From contig NZ_AP023441.1 of the NCBI RefSeq assembly GCF_019976755.1, forward strand, positions 2,353,501-2,417,500: a stretch of DNA of 64,000 bases, given 5' to 3'. Positions 7,216-16,341 of the stretch are shown here, in pieces. Each line of letters begins with the position of its first letter. The first letter of the stretch is position 1. The position numbers and the translations under genes were made by a program. The stretch is from Nostoc sp. MS1 (GTDB lineage Bacteria > Cyanobacteriota > Cyanobacteriia > Cyanobacteriales > Nostocaceae). The notes below the pieces were generated by a model. It was not told the DNA's origin. It saw only the letters and a list, made by a program, of their open reading frames with translations, and made no database searches.

Positions 7216-9378
7216 TTACTGAACAGCCAATGCTCTAGAAGTAACAGCACGTTGTAGGTCAGCTAAGGCACGGTTGTAATTGAGAATTGCTTGAACTCTG
7301 TTACCCTCAGCTTGTGTTAAATCATTTTCTGCGTTAATTACATCTGTTTGAGTACCTACACCAGCTTGGAAACGCAAACGTGCTAGCCGCAGCGATTCTC
7401 TAGCTTGTTCTAAGGCAACATTGGCAGTTTGTACGTTCTCTAGATTGGAGCGTTGGTTTGTAAAGGCTTGTTCTACTTGGAAGCGAACTTGGTCACGTTG
7501 ACTAGCAAATTGAGTTTCGGCGATCGCAATATTTGCCCTGGCTTGATCGGCTCTAGCTCTGGATGCTCCACCATCGTACAAGTTTAAGGTCGCTCTAAGT
7601 CCAACGGAATAACCATCAGTCACACCAACGCTATCATCAAATTGATCGAGCAGGTTATAGTTAGCCACAAAGCTAATTTGTGGCCCTAAGTTGGCCAGTG
7701 CTTCTCTGCGCTGTTGTTCGCTAATGTTCCTTTGTGCTAGTTGTTGTTGCAGTTCGGGACGGTTTTGATAGGCGAGGATGATGCTTTGTTCTAGAGTTTG
7801 GTTCCACAGACCTGCTAATTGCACAGGGTCGGCTGCACTAATATTTGTCGATTGTGGGACGCTTAACAGAGTTGCCAATTGACGACGGTTAATTTGCTGC
7901 TGTGCCAGGTTATTGGTGAGCTGTTGGGTGTTATTGGCTAAGTTTACTTGCGATCGCAACACATCAAACCTTGTCCCTACCCCAGCTCTTTCTAAAGCCT
8001 CTGCATCTCGCAAACTAGCCTGGGCATTTTCTACTGCCGAGCGAGCAATACGTACTTGCTCATCTGCTTGTTGCAAGTCGTAATATGCTCTAGTTACACT
8101 CAAGCGAATTTCTTCAGACTGGCGCTCTACGTCCAACTGTTGAAAGCGCAATTGCTCCTCGGCCTGTTGAATGGTAGCGTTCCGTCTTCCAGACGTAAAC
8201 AAGTCATAGGTTAATTGAGCTTGACCATTGAAGCCTGTACTCGGTTCATCCCTGCTCGTCGCCACTCCTCCCTGCTTTGTAGCAAGTTCATTCGACAACT
8301 GACTGCTTGCAGACTGGCTACGGGTAATATCACTGCTGAGAGACAAATTAGGCAATAAAGCTGCTTGTGCCTCCCTTAAGGCTGCTTGAGTGCGTTGCAG
8401 TTGCAACAGCGAAACCTGTAAATCCCGATTGTTCCGCCTTGCCAGTTCCAGAGCCTGTGCCAATGTAATCGGCTGAGTTTCCTGGATTGTCACTTCCCCT
8501 GGTTTGGTAGGAAACTGTAACGGATTAGCGTTAGGCAGCAGATTTTGTGGCACTTCTACTTTACCTGGCGGTGTAGGAGTAATTATCGGCTGAGTGTTGG
8601 CTGGCGCTGTTTGGGTTGACTCAGGATTAACTGTAGGTGCTTGAGTATTGGCTGGCGCTGTTTGAGTTGGTTCAGGAGTTACAACTGGGTTTGGTGTTGT
8701 AGTGTTCCCCTGAGCTATCTCCATCGGTGTCAATCTGTTTAGCTGGCAATTTTGTAGTGAGCAACTACTAATTGCTAGTAGCTTTGCTGCTCCCTCATAC
8801 CTTGCTGTTACTGGTAAAACCGTTGATAACTGAGTTTTTAGCCTTTCTGGCGATGCTGAACTTGGTAAATTAGACAGGGAGAATGTCTGTTGTGCAGCCG
8901 ATGAATTTGTAAATGTAGTAGAAGCTGCTTTTGCTACTAATTCTGGTTGAGATATCCCTGAGCGAATTTGTTTTTTTTGCTTGGGAGAAAGTTTTTGTTT
9001 TAGCCGTTGAGCAAGAGTCCGATCTGATTTAGAGTTAGGAAGTTTACCTTCATTTTGTCGAGACTTTTGTTCTTTATCGATACCAGTATTTTCTGTCAAG
9101 ATTACTGGGTGATTGCGACTACTTAAAAATTGCAAATTCGCTGTAGTCACACCAGAATTGTGAATGATGTCTGGAAAGATTTCGACTTTAGCATTTGGCG
9201 GTTGTGTTTCAATTTTGCCAACTAGCAATTTTTGACTATTTTGATTAGTCACAGCACTAGAAGTAGGCACAATTTGTACATTGCCAAATTTCATTGCTTC
9301 AGCCACGGCTGGCTGAGTCGTCAATACTGCTGCTGTTACACCAGGTAAGAAACTATAGAATAACTGTTGTCCTTTCAC
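7216..9378 (-). CDS. hgdD: TolC-family outer-membrane efflux protein, HgdD-like
   Basis: 720 residues. A signal-like hydrophobic N-terminus (VTAAVLTTQPAVAEA) is followed by about 250 low-complexity residues rich in Pro, Thr, Gln and Asn, with a duplicated block around NTQAPTVNPESTQTAPANTQ. The TolC fold then starts at about 300: ITLAQALELARRNNRDLQVSLLQLQRTQAALREAQAALLPN-type repeats, twice, giving the alternating coiled coils and strands of the trimeric outer-membrane/periplasmic channel. Anabaena HgdD, the TolC homologue needed to export heterocyst glycolipids, is encoded next to kaiC; both context and family agree here. The long N-terminal extension exceeds typical TolC (about 450-490 aa). 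It probably partners with several inner-membrane ABC or RND pumps. Confidence 0.85.
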   Translation of the reverse strand: MKGQQLFYSFLPGVTAAVLTTQPAVAEAMKFGNVQIVPTSSAVTNQNSQKLLVGKIETQPPNAKVEIFPDIIHNSGVTTANLQFLSSRNHPVILTENTGIDKEQKSRQNEGKLPNSKSDRTLAQRLKQKLSPKQKKQIRSGISQPELVAKAASTTFTNSSAAQQTFSLSNLPSSASPERLKTQLSTVLPVTARYEGAAKLLAISSCSLQNCQLNRLTPMEIAQGNTTTPNPVVTPEPTQTAPANTQAPTVNPESTQTAPANTQPIITPTPPGKVEVPQNLLPNANPLQFPTKPGEVTIQETQPITLAQALELARRNNRDLQVSLLQLQRTQAALREAQAALLPNLSLSSDITRSQSASSQLSNELATKQGGVATSRDEPSTGFNGQAQLTYDLFTSGRRNATIQQAEEQLRFQQLDVERQSEEIRLSVTRAYYDLQQADEQVRIARSAVENAQASLRDAEALERAGVGTRFDVLRSQVNLANNTQQLTNNLAQQQINRRQLATLLSVPQSTNISAADPVQLAGLWNQTLEQSIILAYQNRPELQQQLAQRNISEQQRREALANLGPQISFVANYNLLDQFDDSVGVTDGYSVGLRATLNLYDGGASRARADQARANIAIAETQFASQRDQVRFQVEQAFTNQRSNLENVQTANVALEQARESLRLARLRFQAGVGTQTDVINAENDLTQAEGNRVQAILNYNRALADLQRAVTSRALAVQ

Positions 9379-9432
9379 CGCATCCCCTCACACGAAAATC
9401 AATCTGGCGGCAGAAAACTTTTCTTCACCACA

Positions 9433-9481
9433 GAATATAGCACGATACTAAATTTTAAGAGGAATATAGTACGATACCAAA
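9433..9481. promoter_or_regulatory. Imperfect 20-bp direct repeat upstream of hgdD
   Basis: GAATATAGCACGATACTAAA at 9433-9452 recurs as GAATATAGTACGATACCAAA at 9462-9481: two mismatches in 20, period 29 bp. The pair fills most of the 104-bp gap between the kaiC stop and the hgdD start, so it lies where an hgdD promoter or operator would be. It could be a paired regulator-binding site or a small tandem duplication. Confidence 0.5.
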
Positions 9482-9482
9482 C

Positions 9483-11042
9483 TTAGGAATCGGAACCCTG
9501 TTTGTCTTCAAAACGTCTGACGATGCGAGATAGTTCCGCCTTTTCGTCAAAACTAACGCGGGTAGGAGCGCCACTGACAATTCTTTCGTAGTTACGGAAA
9601 GAGTCTTTGATTTCTGGCCCATCTGCCGTAATATTATATTCTCTAATTCCTTTATCGTGCCAGGAACCTCTCATCTTAAATACGTTAATTGCTCTTGACA
9701 TTTCTCCGCGAATTTCTACGTACTGTAACATTAAGATTGTGTCGGTGATTGTAGAGATATGGGAATCGGTAATTGAATGCGATCCCATAAATTGGTCTGT
9801 AGTATTGGTAAAGAAACCAGTTATTTCTTCCTGTTTGGCATAACCTGTAACGCCAATTACAAACTGACGAAAGGCATTATTACTTACACCCCTAGCTAAT
9901 GCTGACAGAGAATCAATGGCAATACGCGAGGGTTTAAAATGAGCAATTTCTGATTTAATAATTTGTAGGTGGTCTTCTAAACCAGTTGATTCAGGATAGG
10001 TACAAATAATTTTAAGTAAACCTTGGCTTTCTAATTCCTCAAAATCAATACCCCAAGAGTAAGCATTGCGAGATAGTTGAGCGCGTGACTCTTCATAAGC
10101 AAATAAGATGGCTCGCTCATTACTGACGCAGCCATTTTGTAAGAATTTACTTACTAACAGGGTTTTACCTGTACCTGTTGCACCTGTGGCGAGAATAATT
10201 GAATCTTTGAAGAAACCGCCACCACACATTTGATCTAAAGTTGTCACCCCAGAAGAAACGCGAATATTAGAAGACCTTTGAGTCAAGCGCATAGCTCCCA
10301 AAGGAAAGATATTTACACCTTCATTAGTAATGGTGAAAGGATATTCACCTTTCATGTGAGTCGTACCCCGCAATTTTAAAATTTCAATGGTGCGGCGGCG
10401 ACGTTCTCCTTCTAAAACGTTACGGGCGATTACCACATTATCAGAAACAAATTCTTCCACACCAAAAGAAGCTACTGGCCCGTATTCTTCACCCCGTTCC
10501 GTGGTAATTATAGTGGTGACATTGAGTTGTTTAAGACGCGCTACTAAGCGAAAAATCTCTCGCCGGACTACTCCCACTGCTTCATACTGCTGAAATACGG
10601 CGGTAATTGAGTCGATAGATACCCGTTTGGCTTTATATTTACGGATTGCATACTGCAAACGCTCAATTAATGCGGAAAGGTCGAAATTGCCCACAATATC
10701 TTGCCCTTCCGGGTCTGGGGAGGCATCGAGAATAAATAATTTACCCTCATTAATTAGGCGTTGTAAATTCCAACCAAATATATGAGCATTCTTGATGATG
10801 TCGCTCGGAGATTCTTCAAAGGTAACAAAGACTCCAGGTTCGTCAAAATAGGTGATGCCGTTAAAGAGAAACTGTAGAGATAATAAAGTTTTGCCTGTAC
10901 CGGAAGTTCCACTGACTAAAGTAGTTCTACCAGCTGGTAATCCGCCATGACTAATATCGTCAAAGCCTTCGATCATTGTGCGAATTTTTTCTACACCATT
11001 ACCTGGTGTATTGTTCTGTTCCTGTTGCTCGTTGTCACTCAT
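9483..11042 (-). CDS. kaiC: Circadian clock protein KaiC (autokinase/ATPase)
   Basis: 519 residues, the full length of KaiC. It has two RecA-like halves: CI with Walker A GTSGTGKT at 45-52 and the catalytic Glu pair in VTFEESPSD, and CII with GATGTGKT at 287-294 and FAYEESRAQ. The phosphorylation loop ITDSHISTITD is present, placing the two cycling phosphosites at Ser430 and Thr431 (one less than in Synechococcus). The C-terminal tail (FRNYERIVSG) that binds KaiA is kept. KaiC hexamers set the circadian period through slow ATP hydrolysis and ordered phosphorylation. It is third in the kaiA-kaiB-kaiC order, 73 bp after kaiB, and probably co-transcribed with it. Confidence 0.98.
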   Translation of the reverse strand: MSDNEQQEQNNTPGNGVEKIRTMIEGFDDISHGGLPAGRTTLVSGTSGTGKTLLSLQFLFNGITYFDEPGVFVTFEESPSDIIKNAHIFGWNLQRLINEGKLFILDASPDPEGQDIVGNFDLSALIERLQYAIRKYKAKRVSIDSITAVFQQYEAVGVVRREIFRLVARLKQLNVTTIITTERGEEYGPVASFGVEEFVSDNVVIARNVLEGERRRRTIEILKLRGTTHMKGEYPFTITNEGVNIFPLGAMRLTQRSSNIRVSSGVTTLDQMCGGGFFKDSIILATGATGTGKTLLVSKFLQNGCVSNERAILFAYEESRAQLSRNAYSWGIDFEELESQGLLKIICTYPESTGLEDHLQIIKSEIAHFKPSRIAIDSLSALARGVSNNAFRQFVIGVTGYAKQEEITGFFTNTTDQFMGSHSITDSHISTITDTILMLQYVEIRGEMSRAINVFKMRGSWHDKGIREYNITADGPEIKDSFRNYERIVSGAPTRVSFDEKAELSRIVRRFEDKQGSDS

Positions 11043-11115
11043 CGGTTGTTAATAATAGGCTTATGCCCAGTTTTTATATGACTAAAGTTGGTAAATTATT
11101 TTTAACATTTCAAGA

Positions 11116-11442
11116 TTAAAGATTACTTTGGGCTTCCCAATCTTCTTCTGTTAGTTCTTCATACAATAAATCTAAACCAATTAGCACTCTTTCCCGGTCG
11201 GAAAGATCACCGATAATTTTGCGGACTGGCGGCGGCAAAATTTTAGATAATGTCGGTGTGGCTAATATTTTATCTTCTTCTGCTAACTGGGGGTTTTTCA
11301 GGACATCAATAACTTTTAAAGCATAAATACCTTTAAATTCCTGTTCTAAAATGTTTTTGAGCGTCTTCAAGGCTCGGACAGAATTGGGGGTGTTGCCTGC
11401 GACGTAAAGCTTGAGGACGTATGTCTTTCTGGCTTTATTCAT
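11116..11442 (-). CDS. kaiB: Circadian clock protein KaiB
   Basis: 108 residues, thioredoxin-like at the start (YVLKLYVAGNTPNSVRALKTLKNIL). It has the KaiB-specific C-terminal half with the conserved cis-proline region LATPTLSKILPPPVRKIIGD and acidic tail EELTEEDWE. KaiB switches fold to bind the CI ring of phosphorylated KaiC and sequesters KaiA. It lies between kaiA (105 bp upstream) and kaiC (73 bp downstream). Confidence 0.98.
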   Translation of the reverse strand: MNKARKTYVLKLYVAGNTPNSVRALKTLKNILEQEFKGIYALKVIDVLKNPQLAEEDKILATPTLSKILPPPVRKIIGDLSDRERVLIGLDLLYEELTEEDWEAQSNL

Positions 11443-11547
11443 AAAAAAAGAAGATAGAAGTCAACATTTTAATATTAGAGGCTATTCATAAATTTTGTAT
11501 TCAAATACGTTTTGTCTTGGTCACTACTTTATTTGGCATAACTTGTA

Positions 11548-11856
11548 CTATTTAAAAACTGCACCTCTGTAGGTTTCACAAAGATGAGCTAGGATGTCTA
11601 TAAGAGTTAAACGATAATCTATCAAAGTTTCATCACCTCTACCCTCCAAACGTAGCTGATGGGAAAATTCATCAATCAGTTCCATATGAATTTCTATAAT
11701 TTCTGGCACAGGAATATTAGCACAAAATACTCCATTGACAAATTTATCAATTTTTTCTTGTAGTGCTTTGTCTGTAGTAAAGTAACTTAAAAGTATCTGG
11801 CGATAATCTGATCTGATTTGCTCTAATAATACTCGCCGATCAACCTCTTGAGTCAT
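11548..11856 (-). CDS. kaiA: Short-form circadian clock protein KaiA (C-terminal domain only)
   Basis: 102 residues from the ATG at 11856. This matches the known short KaiA of Anabaena, which keeps only the dimeric four-helix KaiC-binding domain (YRQILLSYF, IEIHMELIDEFSHQLRLEGR, YRLTLIDILAHLCE). The pseudo-receiver domain of Synechococcus KaiA (about 180 residues) is absent. The frame stays open upstream to an ATG at 11997, but those 47 codons show no convincing KaiA sequence, so the internal ATG is preferred. KaiA stimulates KaiC autophosphorylation through its C-terminal tail. It is first in the operon. Confidence 0.93.
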   Translation of the reverse strand: MTQEVDRRVLLEQIRSDYRQILLSYFTTDKALQEKIDKFVNGVFCANIPVPEIIEIHMELIDEFSHQLRLEGRGDETLIDYRLTLIDILAHLCETYRGAVFK

Positions 11857-12749
11857 GTGCTGACAAACCTGTTGTGCTTTTTGCTTTTGGCATCTATATA
11901 AATAAGGGGATTTACTAGTAAAATTTCCATTAGTCCGTAATTGTGAGCGTTCCCAGAGATAGTAAATTCTTGTAACAGTGGCAAAAAATAGAGACAAGAG
12001 CTATACGTAAAGCTTTACAGACCAAATTTGAACTCCGCAACGATTTGCTTGATACTGTACTAGTAGCTAGCTTTGGCAGAGGATCTAAATTTTCTTTAAC
12101 ATCTCGTTGGAAAATCAATATTAATAGTAGCATTTACATACTTGTATATTTTTACTATCGCCATAACCCAGCAAAGGATGAAAATTATTGAGAATAATTG
12201 AGATTTCTTAAATTAAGAGTGCCACTACTTCAAAATACATATATGTAAATATCCACTCAATCACCTAACTAGGAGTAAATGAGAAGAAAAATTACAGTTG
12301 TCAAAAGTACACTATTTAATTCAAGACTTACACATGTATATCTATCCAAATAGGGATTTATTCAATTGCTCCTTAATAAGATACTTGAACGAAAATAAAG
12401 TATTGTCGCGTTCTCAATCATTATAATTCCTCAAGGTTCTAAAGCGAATGTTTGGAGCCATAATTGTCTTAGCTGTCACTATCGATCAAAAATTGAAACG
12501 CTTGTAGAAACTGGTGGGTTAATTCTGCCAGAGTTCTCAGGAGCAGAAAAAATGCCCCGCTCCAAAACTAGTGACTTCAAACAGTAGTGTTCGAGAGAAG
12601 TAAATCTATTGTTTCAATAGTGTTTAAGCTGTACCAAAATCGCTAACACGAGTCTTCTTAGAGGATATTGCTTTTGGCAGTCACACTATCTGCGTATTTG
12701 CTGATGGTGTAGCCACAGGCTTTCATAGGAAGAATGACCCCCAAAGCTT
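11857..12749. promoter_or_regulatory. 893-bp divergent intergenic region between kaiA and a histidine kinase gene
   Basis: This gap must contain the kai operon promoter (minus) and the promoter of the 12750 kinase gene (plus). It is AT-rich with several short open frames on both strands, none with recognisable homology. An open frame continues upstream of kaiA to 11997, and another minus-strand frame covers 11930-12133. I see no receiver-like motif in either. No tRNA or palindromic repeat was noted. Confidence 0.55.
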
Positions 12750-15700
12750 ATGTCAATGCTACAGTGTCCGCTTGATGAATTTCTAGCAAACGTAAACAGT
12801 TGCTCAGAAATAAGTACTCTGGCAATGGTGCTAGAGATTTTTGAGCAAAAGCAATGCGATCGCTTGGTAATAGTAAATGAACAGCAACGCCCCATTGGGT
12901 TGCTGCACTCTGGGCAGCTAGCACAAAAGTTTTTAGCAGCCACAGGTAATAGATTATTTTTAAACTTACAACAGCCACTGTCAACCTTTAGTCAAGCCCT
13001 AATTGAACCAATACAAATATTACCAGCCAGCTATAGTGTAGAGCAATTAACCCTATTTTGGCGTTATCACCAAGCCCAGAATGCGGAGTATGCGCTAGTA
13101 GATGACGATGGTAAGCTTTTAGGAGTGCTAAATAGCGTGCGTCTATTGGCATTATTAGCTCAGGAACAAACAACCAATAGTCTCAATTCCCCTAAATCAT
13201 ATATAGATACTAATGATATCGACTCTGGGTTGAAGCGTTCGCCAACGATGGGTGGAACGTCCCTGCCAAGAAATAACCAACTCCAACCACTAGTTCAGTT
13301 ATTAGAAAGTCTACCTTGGCCTTTGATGCTACAAACGGCTACGGGTGAAGTATTAACGCAAAATTTGGCTTGGTGGCAACAATTAGGGGTATTGAAAGAC
13401 CCAGAAGGAATACGCCAACAAGTCGAAGGGATATTAGCAACCACTAGAATTAAGCAACCAGAATATGCAGGGCAAAAAACTGTAGCGGCCGCAAATTATA
13501 GTAAAGGTTACGACTCAGTAGCAGAAGATTTAGCCCAAATCCCAACTACAGGGTTGCTACCCCTATCACCCTATGAACCAAGCGTAAGTACAAAAACTGA
13601 GTCCAATCGCTGCTTTTTAGATCACCAACTCAATACTTGTACCTGCGTTGTGGAAGTGCAGAACGGACAGGAGCGAGTATGGCAGTTTGTCAAAATTCCC
13701 CTAGAGAATACTGAACTAAAATTGCCTAATAGCGATGATTTATGGCTGGTGTTGGCAACTGATGTCACAGAACAGCAGCAACTTTGTAAAGAACTAGCTG
13801 CCAAAAATGCCGACCTCATCCAATTGAATCGTTTAAAGGATGAATTTTTAGCTTGTATCAGTCACGAACTCAAGACCCCGTTAACAGCAGTTTTGGGTTT
13901 ATCTAGATTGTTGGTAGACCAGCAGTTGGGAGAACTCAACGAACGCCAAGCCCGTTATGCAGGACTGATTCATCAAAGCGGTCGCCATCTGATGAGCGTG
14001 GTGAATGACATTTTGGATTTAACCAGGATGGAAACAGGGCAGATGGAACTAACCCTCGTCCCTGTGAATATTCGCGCTGTGTGCGATCGCGCTCTTTTGG
14101 AAGCCAAAGCGATCCATAATCAAACTAGTAAAACCGCCACGGCTGTTAACTCATCCACTCCAGAATTTACCCTATCAATGGAGACGGATTTAGAACAGAT
14201 AGTCGCAGATGAATTACGCTTGCGACAAATGCTGGTTCATCTATTATCTAACGCCTTCAAATTCACAGAAATATCTGGTGAAATTGGTTTGCGGGTGAGT
14301 CGTTGGGAAGGGTGGATTGCCTTTACAGTGTGGGATACAGGTATTGGTATTCCCGAACATCAGCAACACCTCATCTTCCAGAAGTTCCAGCAACTAGAAA
14401 ATCCCCTCACCCGTCAGTTTGAAGGTACTGGTTTAGGACTAGTCTTAACTAGGGCTTTAGCCCGTCTCCACGGTGGCGATGTCAGCTTTTTGTCGCGGGA
14501 AGGTAAAGGTAGTCAATTTACCTTGCTATTACCACCAAGCCCACCTAGTTCTAGTTTTACTGATTCAGAAGTAGGTAGAGAAAATGTTTCTAACCCTAGC
14601 AGCAAAACTCGTAATCGAGCAACACCTACTGGACAAAATCAACCTGTCTCTTGCCAAAGGTTAGTGCTAGTAGTTGAAGCAGTAGCCAGATACATAGAAG
14701 ATTTAACAGACCAACTCAAAGCTTTAGGTTATCGGGTAGTAATTGCCCGTTCTGGAACAGAAGCTGTAGAAAAAGCGCGGCGTTTACAACCGACAGCCAT
14801 CTTTTTGAACCCCCTATTACCCTTGTTGTCTGGTTGGGATGTGTTGACCTTGCTCAAATCTGATGGTGCAACTCATCATATTCCTGTAATTGTGACAGCT
14901 ACAGGCGCAGAAAAAGAACTAGCTTTTGCTAACCGCGCAGATGGTTTCTTAAGTTTACCAGTGGAACAACCATCGCTCACACCATTGTTAGATAAATTAT
15001 GTGGTAAACCAATGGTGCAGTCGCAAGGTTTAGACTCTAGTGAAACGACTGCATCCAAAAAAACCCTGCGGATTCTTAGATTAGTTGATGCCGAATTGGA
15101 ATCTATTAATCCCCATCCCTCACTGCAAGAACATCGCGTGATTGAAGTAGACGATTTAGACCAAGCAGAACTTTTAGCTAGAGTTTGGCAGTTTGATGTC
15201 ATTTTATTGGATGTAGAAACTGTTGTAGCCCAAACTTACATACAACAGTTAACTCACCATCCCCGACTAGCAGCTTTACCATTAGTAACTTGTGATGTTG
15301 AGACAACCCTGGCTGCTTCCCAAATTCCTGGACTTTCGGTTTTTCCTTGTTTAACCCCAATAGGTAAAGATTATAAGGATGGGTTAAAACAGGGTAAAGA
15401 CCCACTATTATCAGTGCTACAAATTGCTTCTGGCGTTTGCTATCCCCCAAGCATCTTTGTAGTAGATTTAGTCATGTTGGAAGACTTACCACAAACCAGA
15501 CGTAAATCCGCTAAAAGTGACGGCACAGAGAAAAACACAGCATTTGCTCAGGAAGTGGCACAACGGGGAACCGAATGGTTCCAAGCTTTGATTCAGTATT
15601 TACACACGGCTGGCTTAAAGGCAACAATGGCACGCCATTGGGCAGAAGTATTACAACAAATTCGCCACCACAGCATAGATTTGCTACTCATTTGTTTAGG

Positions 15701-15965
15701 TGAGTCAACTATCCATCCAGAAGTGGTGAAAGCATTACAAGCACTACCGGATTTACCATTCGATTTGCCGCCCATTTTAATTATTGACCAACGATTAAAT
15801 AGCAGTAGAGTTACTTCTGCTAGTAAGCTTAGTCATAGCAAAAAGCAAGAATCACCTATTACGAGTGCTATAAAAGCGATCGCTACTCAAATTGTTCCTC
15901 GTTCTATCTCAATGGAAGACTTGCTTACTCAGATTCATCAAAATCTGAGATTGAATGAAAAATAA
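12750..15965 (+). CDS. Hybrid histidine kinase with CBS pair and degenerate receiver-like domains
   Basis: 1071 residues, cytoplasmic. The N-terminal about 135 residues form two CBS-like motifs (CDRLVIVNEQQRPIGLL; YALVDDDGKLLGVLN), which usually bind adenine nucleotides. A PAS-like region follows (about 180-345). HisKA has FLACISHELKTPLTA (His372), and the HATPase_c part has LLSNAFKFT, WDTGIGIP and GTGLGL. After it, a receiver-like domain (about 635-750) has Asn in place of the phosphoacceptor (IFLNPLLPLLSGWD), and acidic residues near the start are reduced (LVLVVEAV). A second weak receiver-like unit (VILLDVE) and a third divergent segment follow. It is divergently placed from kaiABC, so a clock input or output role is plausible but unproven. 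Confidence 0.88.
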   Translation: MSMLQCPLDEFLANVNSCSEISTLAMVLEIFEQKQCDRLVIVNEQQRPIGLLHSGQLAQKFLAATGNRLFLNLQQPLSTFSQALIEPIQILPASYSVEQLTLFWRYHQAQNAEYALVDDDGKLLGVLNSVRLLALLAQEQTTNSLNSPKSYIDTNDIDSGLKRSPTMGGTSLPRNNQLQPLVQLLESLPWPLMLQTATGEVLTQNLAWWQQLGVLKDPEGIRQQVEGILATTRIKQPEYAGQKTVAAANYSKGYDSVAEDLAQIPTTGLLPLSPYEPSVSTKTESNRCFLDHQLNTCTCVVEVQNGQERVWQFVKIPLENTELKLPNSDDLWLVLATDVTEQQQLCKELAAKNADLIQLNRLKDEFLACISHELKTPLTAVLGLSRLLVDQQLGELNERQARYAGLIHQSGRHLMSVVNDILDLTRMETGQMELTLVPVNIRAVCDRALLEAKAIHNQTSKTATAVNSSTPEFTLSMETDLEQIVADELRLRQMLVHLLSNAFKFTEISGEIGLRVSRWEGWIAFTVWDTGIGIPEHQQHLIFQKFQQLENPLTRQFEGTGLGLVLTRALARLHGGDVSFLSREGKGSQFTLLLPPSPPSSSFTDSEVGRENVSNPSSKTRNRATPTGQNQPVSCQRLVLVVEAVARYIEDLTDQLKALGYRVVIARSGTEAVEKARRLQPTAIFLNPLLPLLSGWDVLTLLKSDGATHHIPVIVTATGAEKELAFANRADGFLSLPVEQPSLTPLLDKLCGKPMVQSQGLDSSETTASKKTLRILRLVDAELESINPHPSLQEHRVIEVDDLDQAELLARVWQFDVILLDVETVVAQTYIQQLTHHPRLAALPLVTCDVETTLAASQIPGLSVFPCLTPIGKDYKDGLKQGKDPLLSVLQIASGVCYPPSIFVVDLVMLEDLPQTRRKSAKSDGTEKNTAFAQEVAQRGTEWFQALIQYLHTAGLKATMARHWAEVLQQIRHHSIDLLLICLGESTIHPEVVKALQALPDLPFDLPPILIIDQRLNSSRVTSASKLSHSKKQESPITSAIKAIATQIVPRSISMEDLLTQIHQNLRLNEK

Positions 15966-16041
15966 ATCCTAAATTCTATTATTTAAGGGTTAAAAACTGG
16001 GGAATAGAACTTTATCACTACTCCCCACTCAGCATTTTTTT

Positions 16042-16341
16042 CTAAGCAACTCCAGCCAATGAATTTGCGTATAAACCTTGCTGACGCATTTCCCATGCGA
16101 GAGTGAAGTAGACGATTTGATCTAAATCATTATATTTAGGTTGCCATCCTAAAACTTGGCGAATTTTATCAGCACAAGCTATTACACAAGCAGGATCACC
16201 AGAACGGCGATCGGTTTCAATCACAGGAAAATCCTTACCGGAAATGACCTTCACCCGTTCAATTACTTGCCGCACGCTGTAACCTTGTCCATAACCACAA
16301 TTGAAAATTTGGCTTTTCTCACCTTGTTGTAGATAAGCCAT
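16042..16341 (-). pseudogene. galE: C-terminal fragment of UDP-glucose 4-epimerase (GalE)
   Basis: About 99 codons match only the last third of GalE (about 330 residues normally): YLQQGEKSQIFNCGYGQGYSVRQVIE, the DRRSGDPA motif, and LGWQPKYNDLDQIV. The Rossmann NAD domain and the YxxxK active site are missing. An in-frame TAA lies just before the apparent ATG. Shifting frame upstream gives a few more plausible residues (VLIS) before homology ends, suggesting an indel plus deletion. The fragment lies between the kinase gene and an IS-containing region. It is probably non-functional. Confidence 0.8.

Noticed and set aside
11930..12133. Minus-strand frame as a surviving N-terminal pseudo-receiver of KaiA
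   Set aside because: No receiver-like strand pattern or acidic cluster is visible; the frame is in a different register from kaiA and short.
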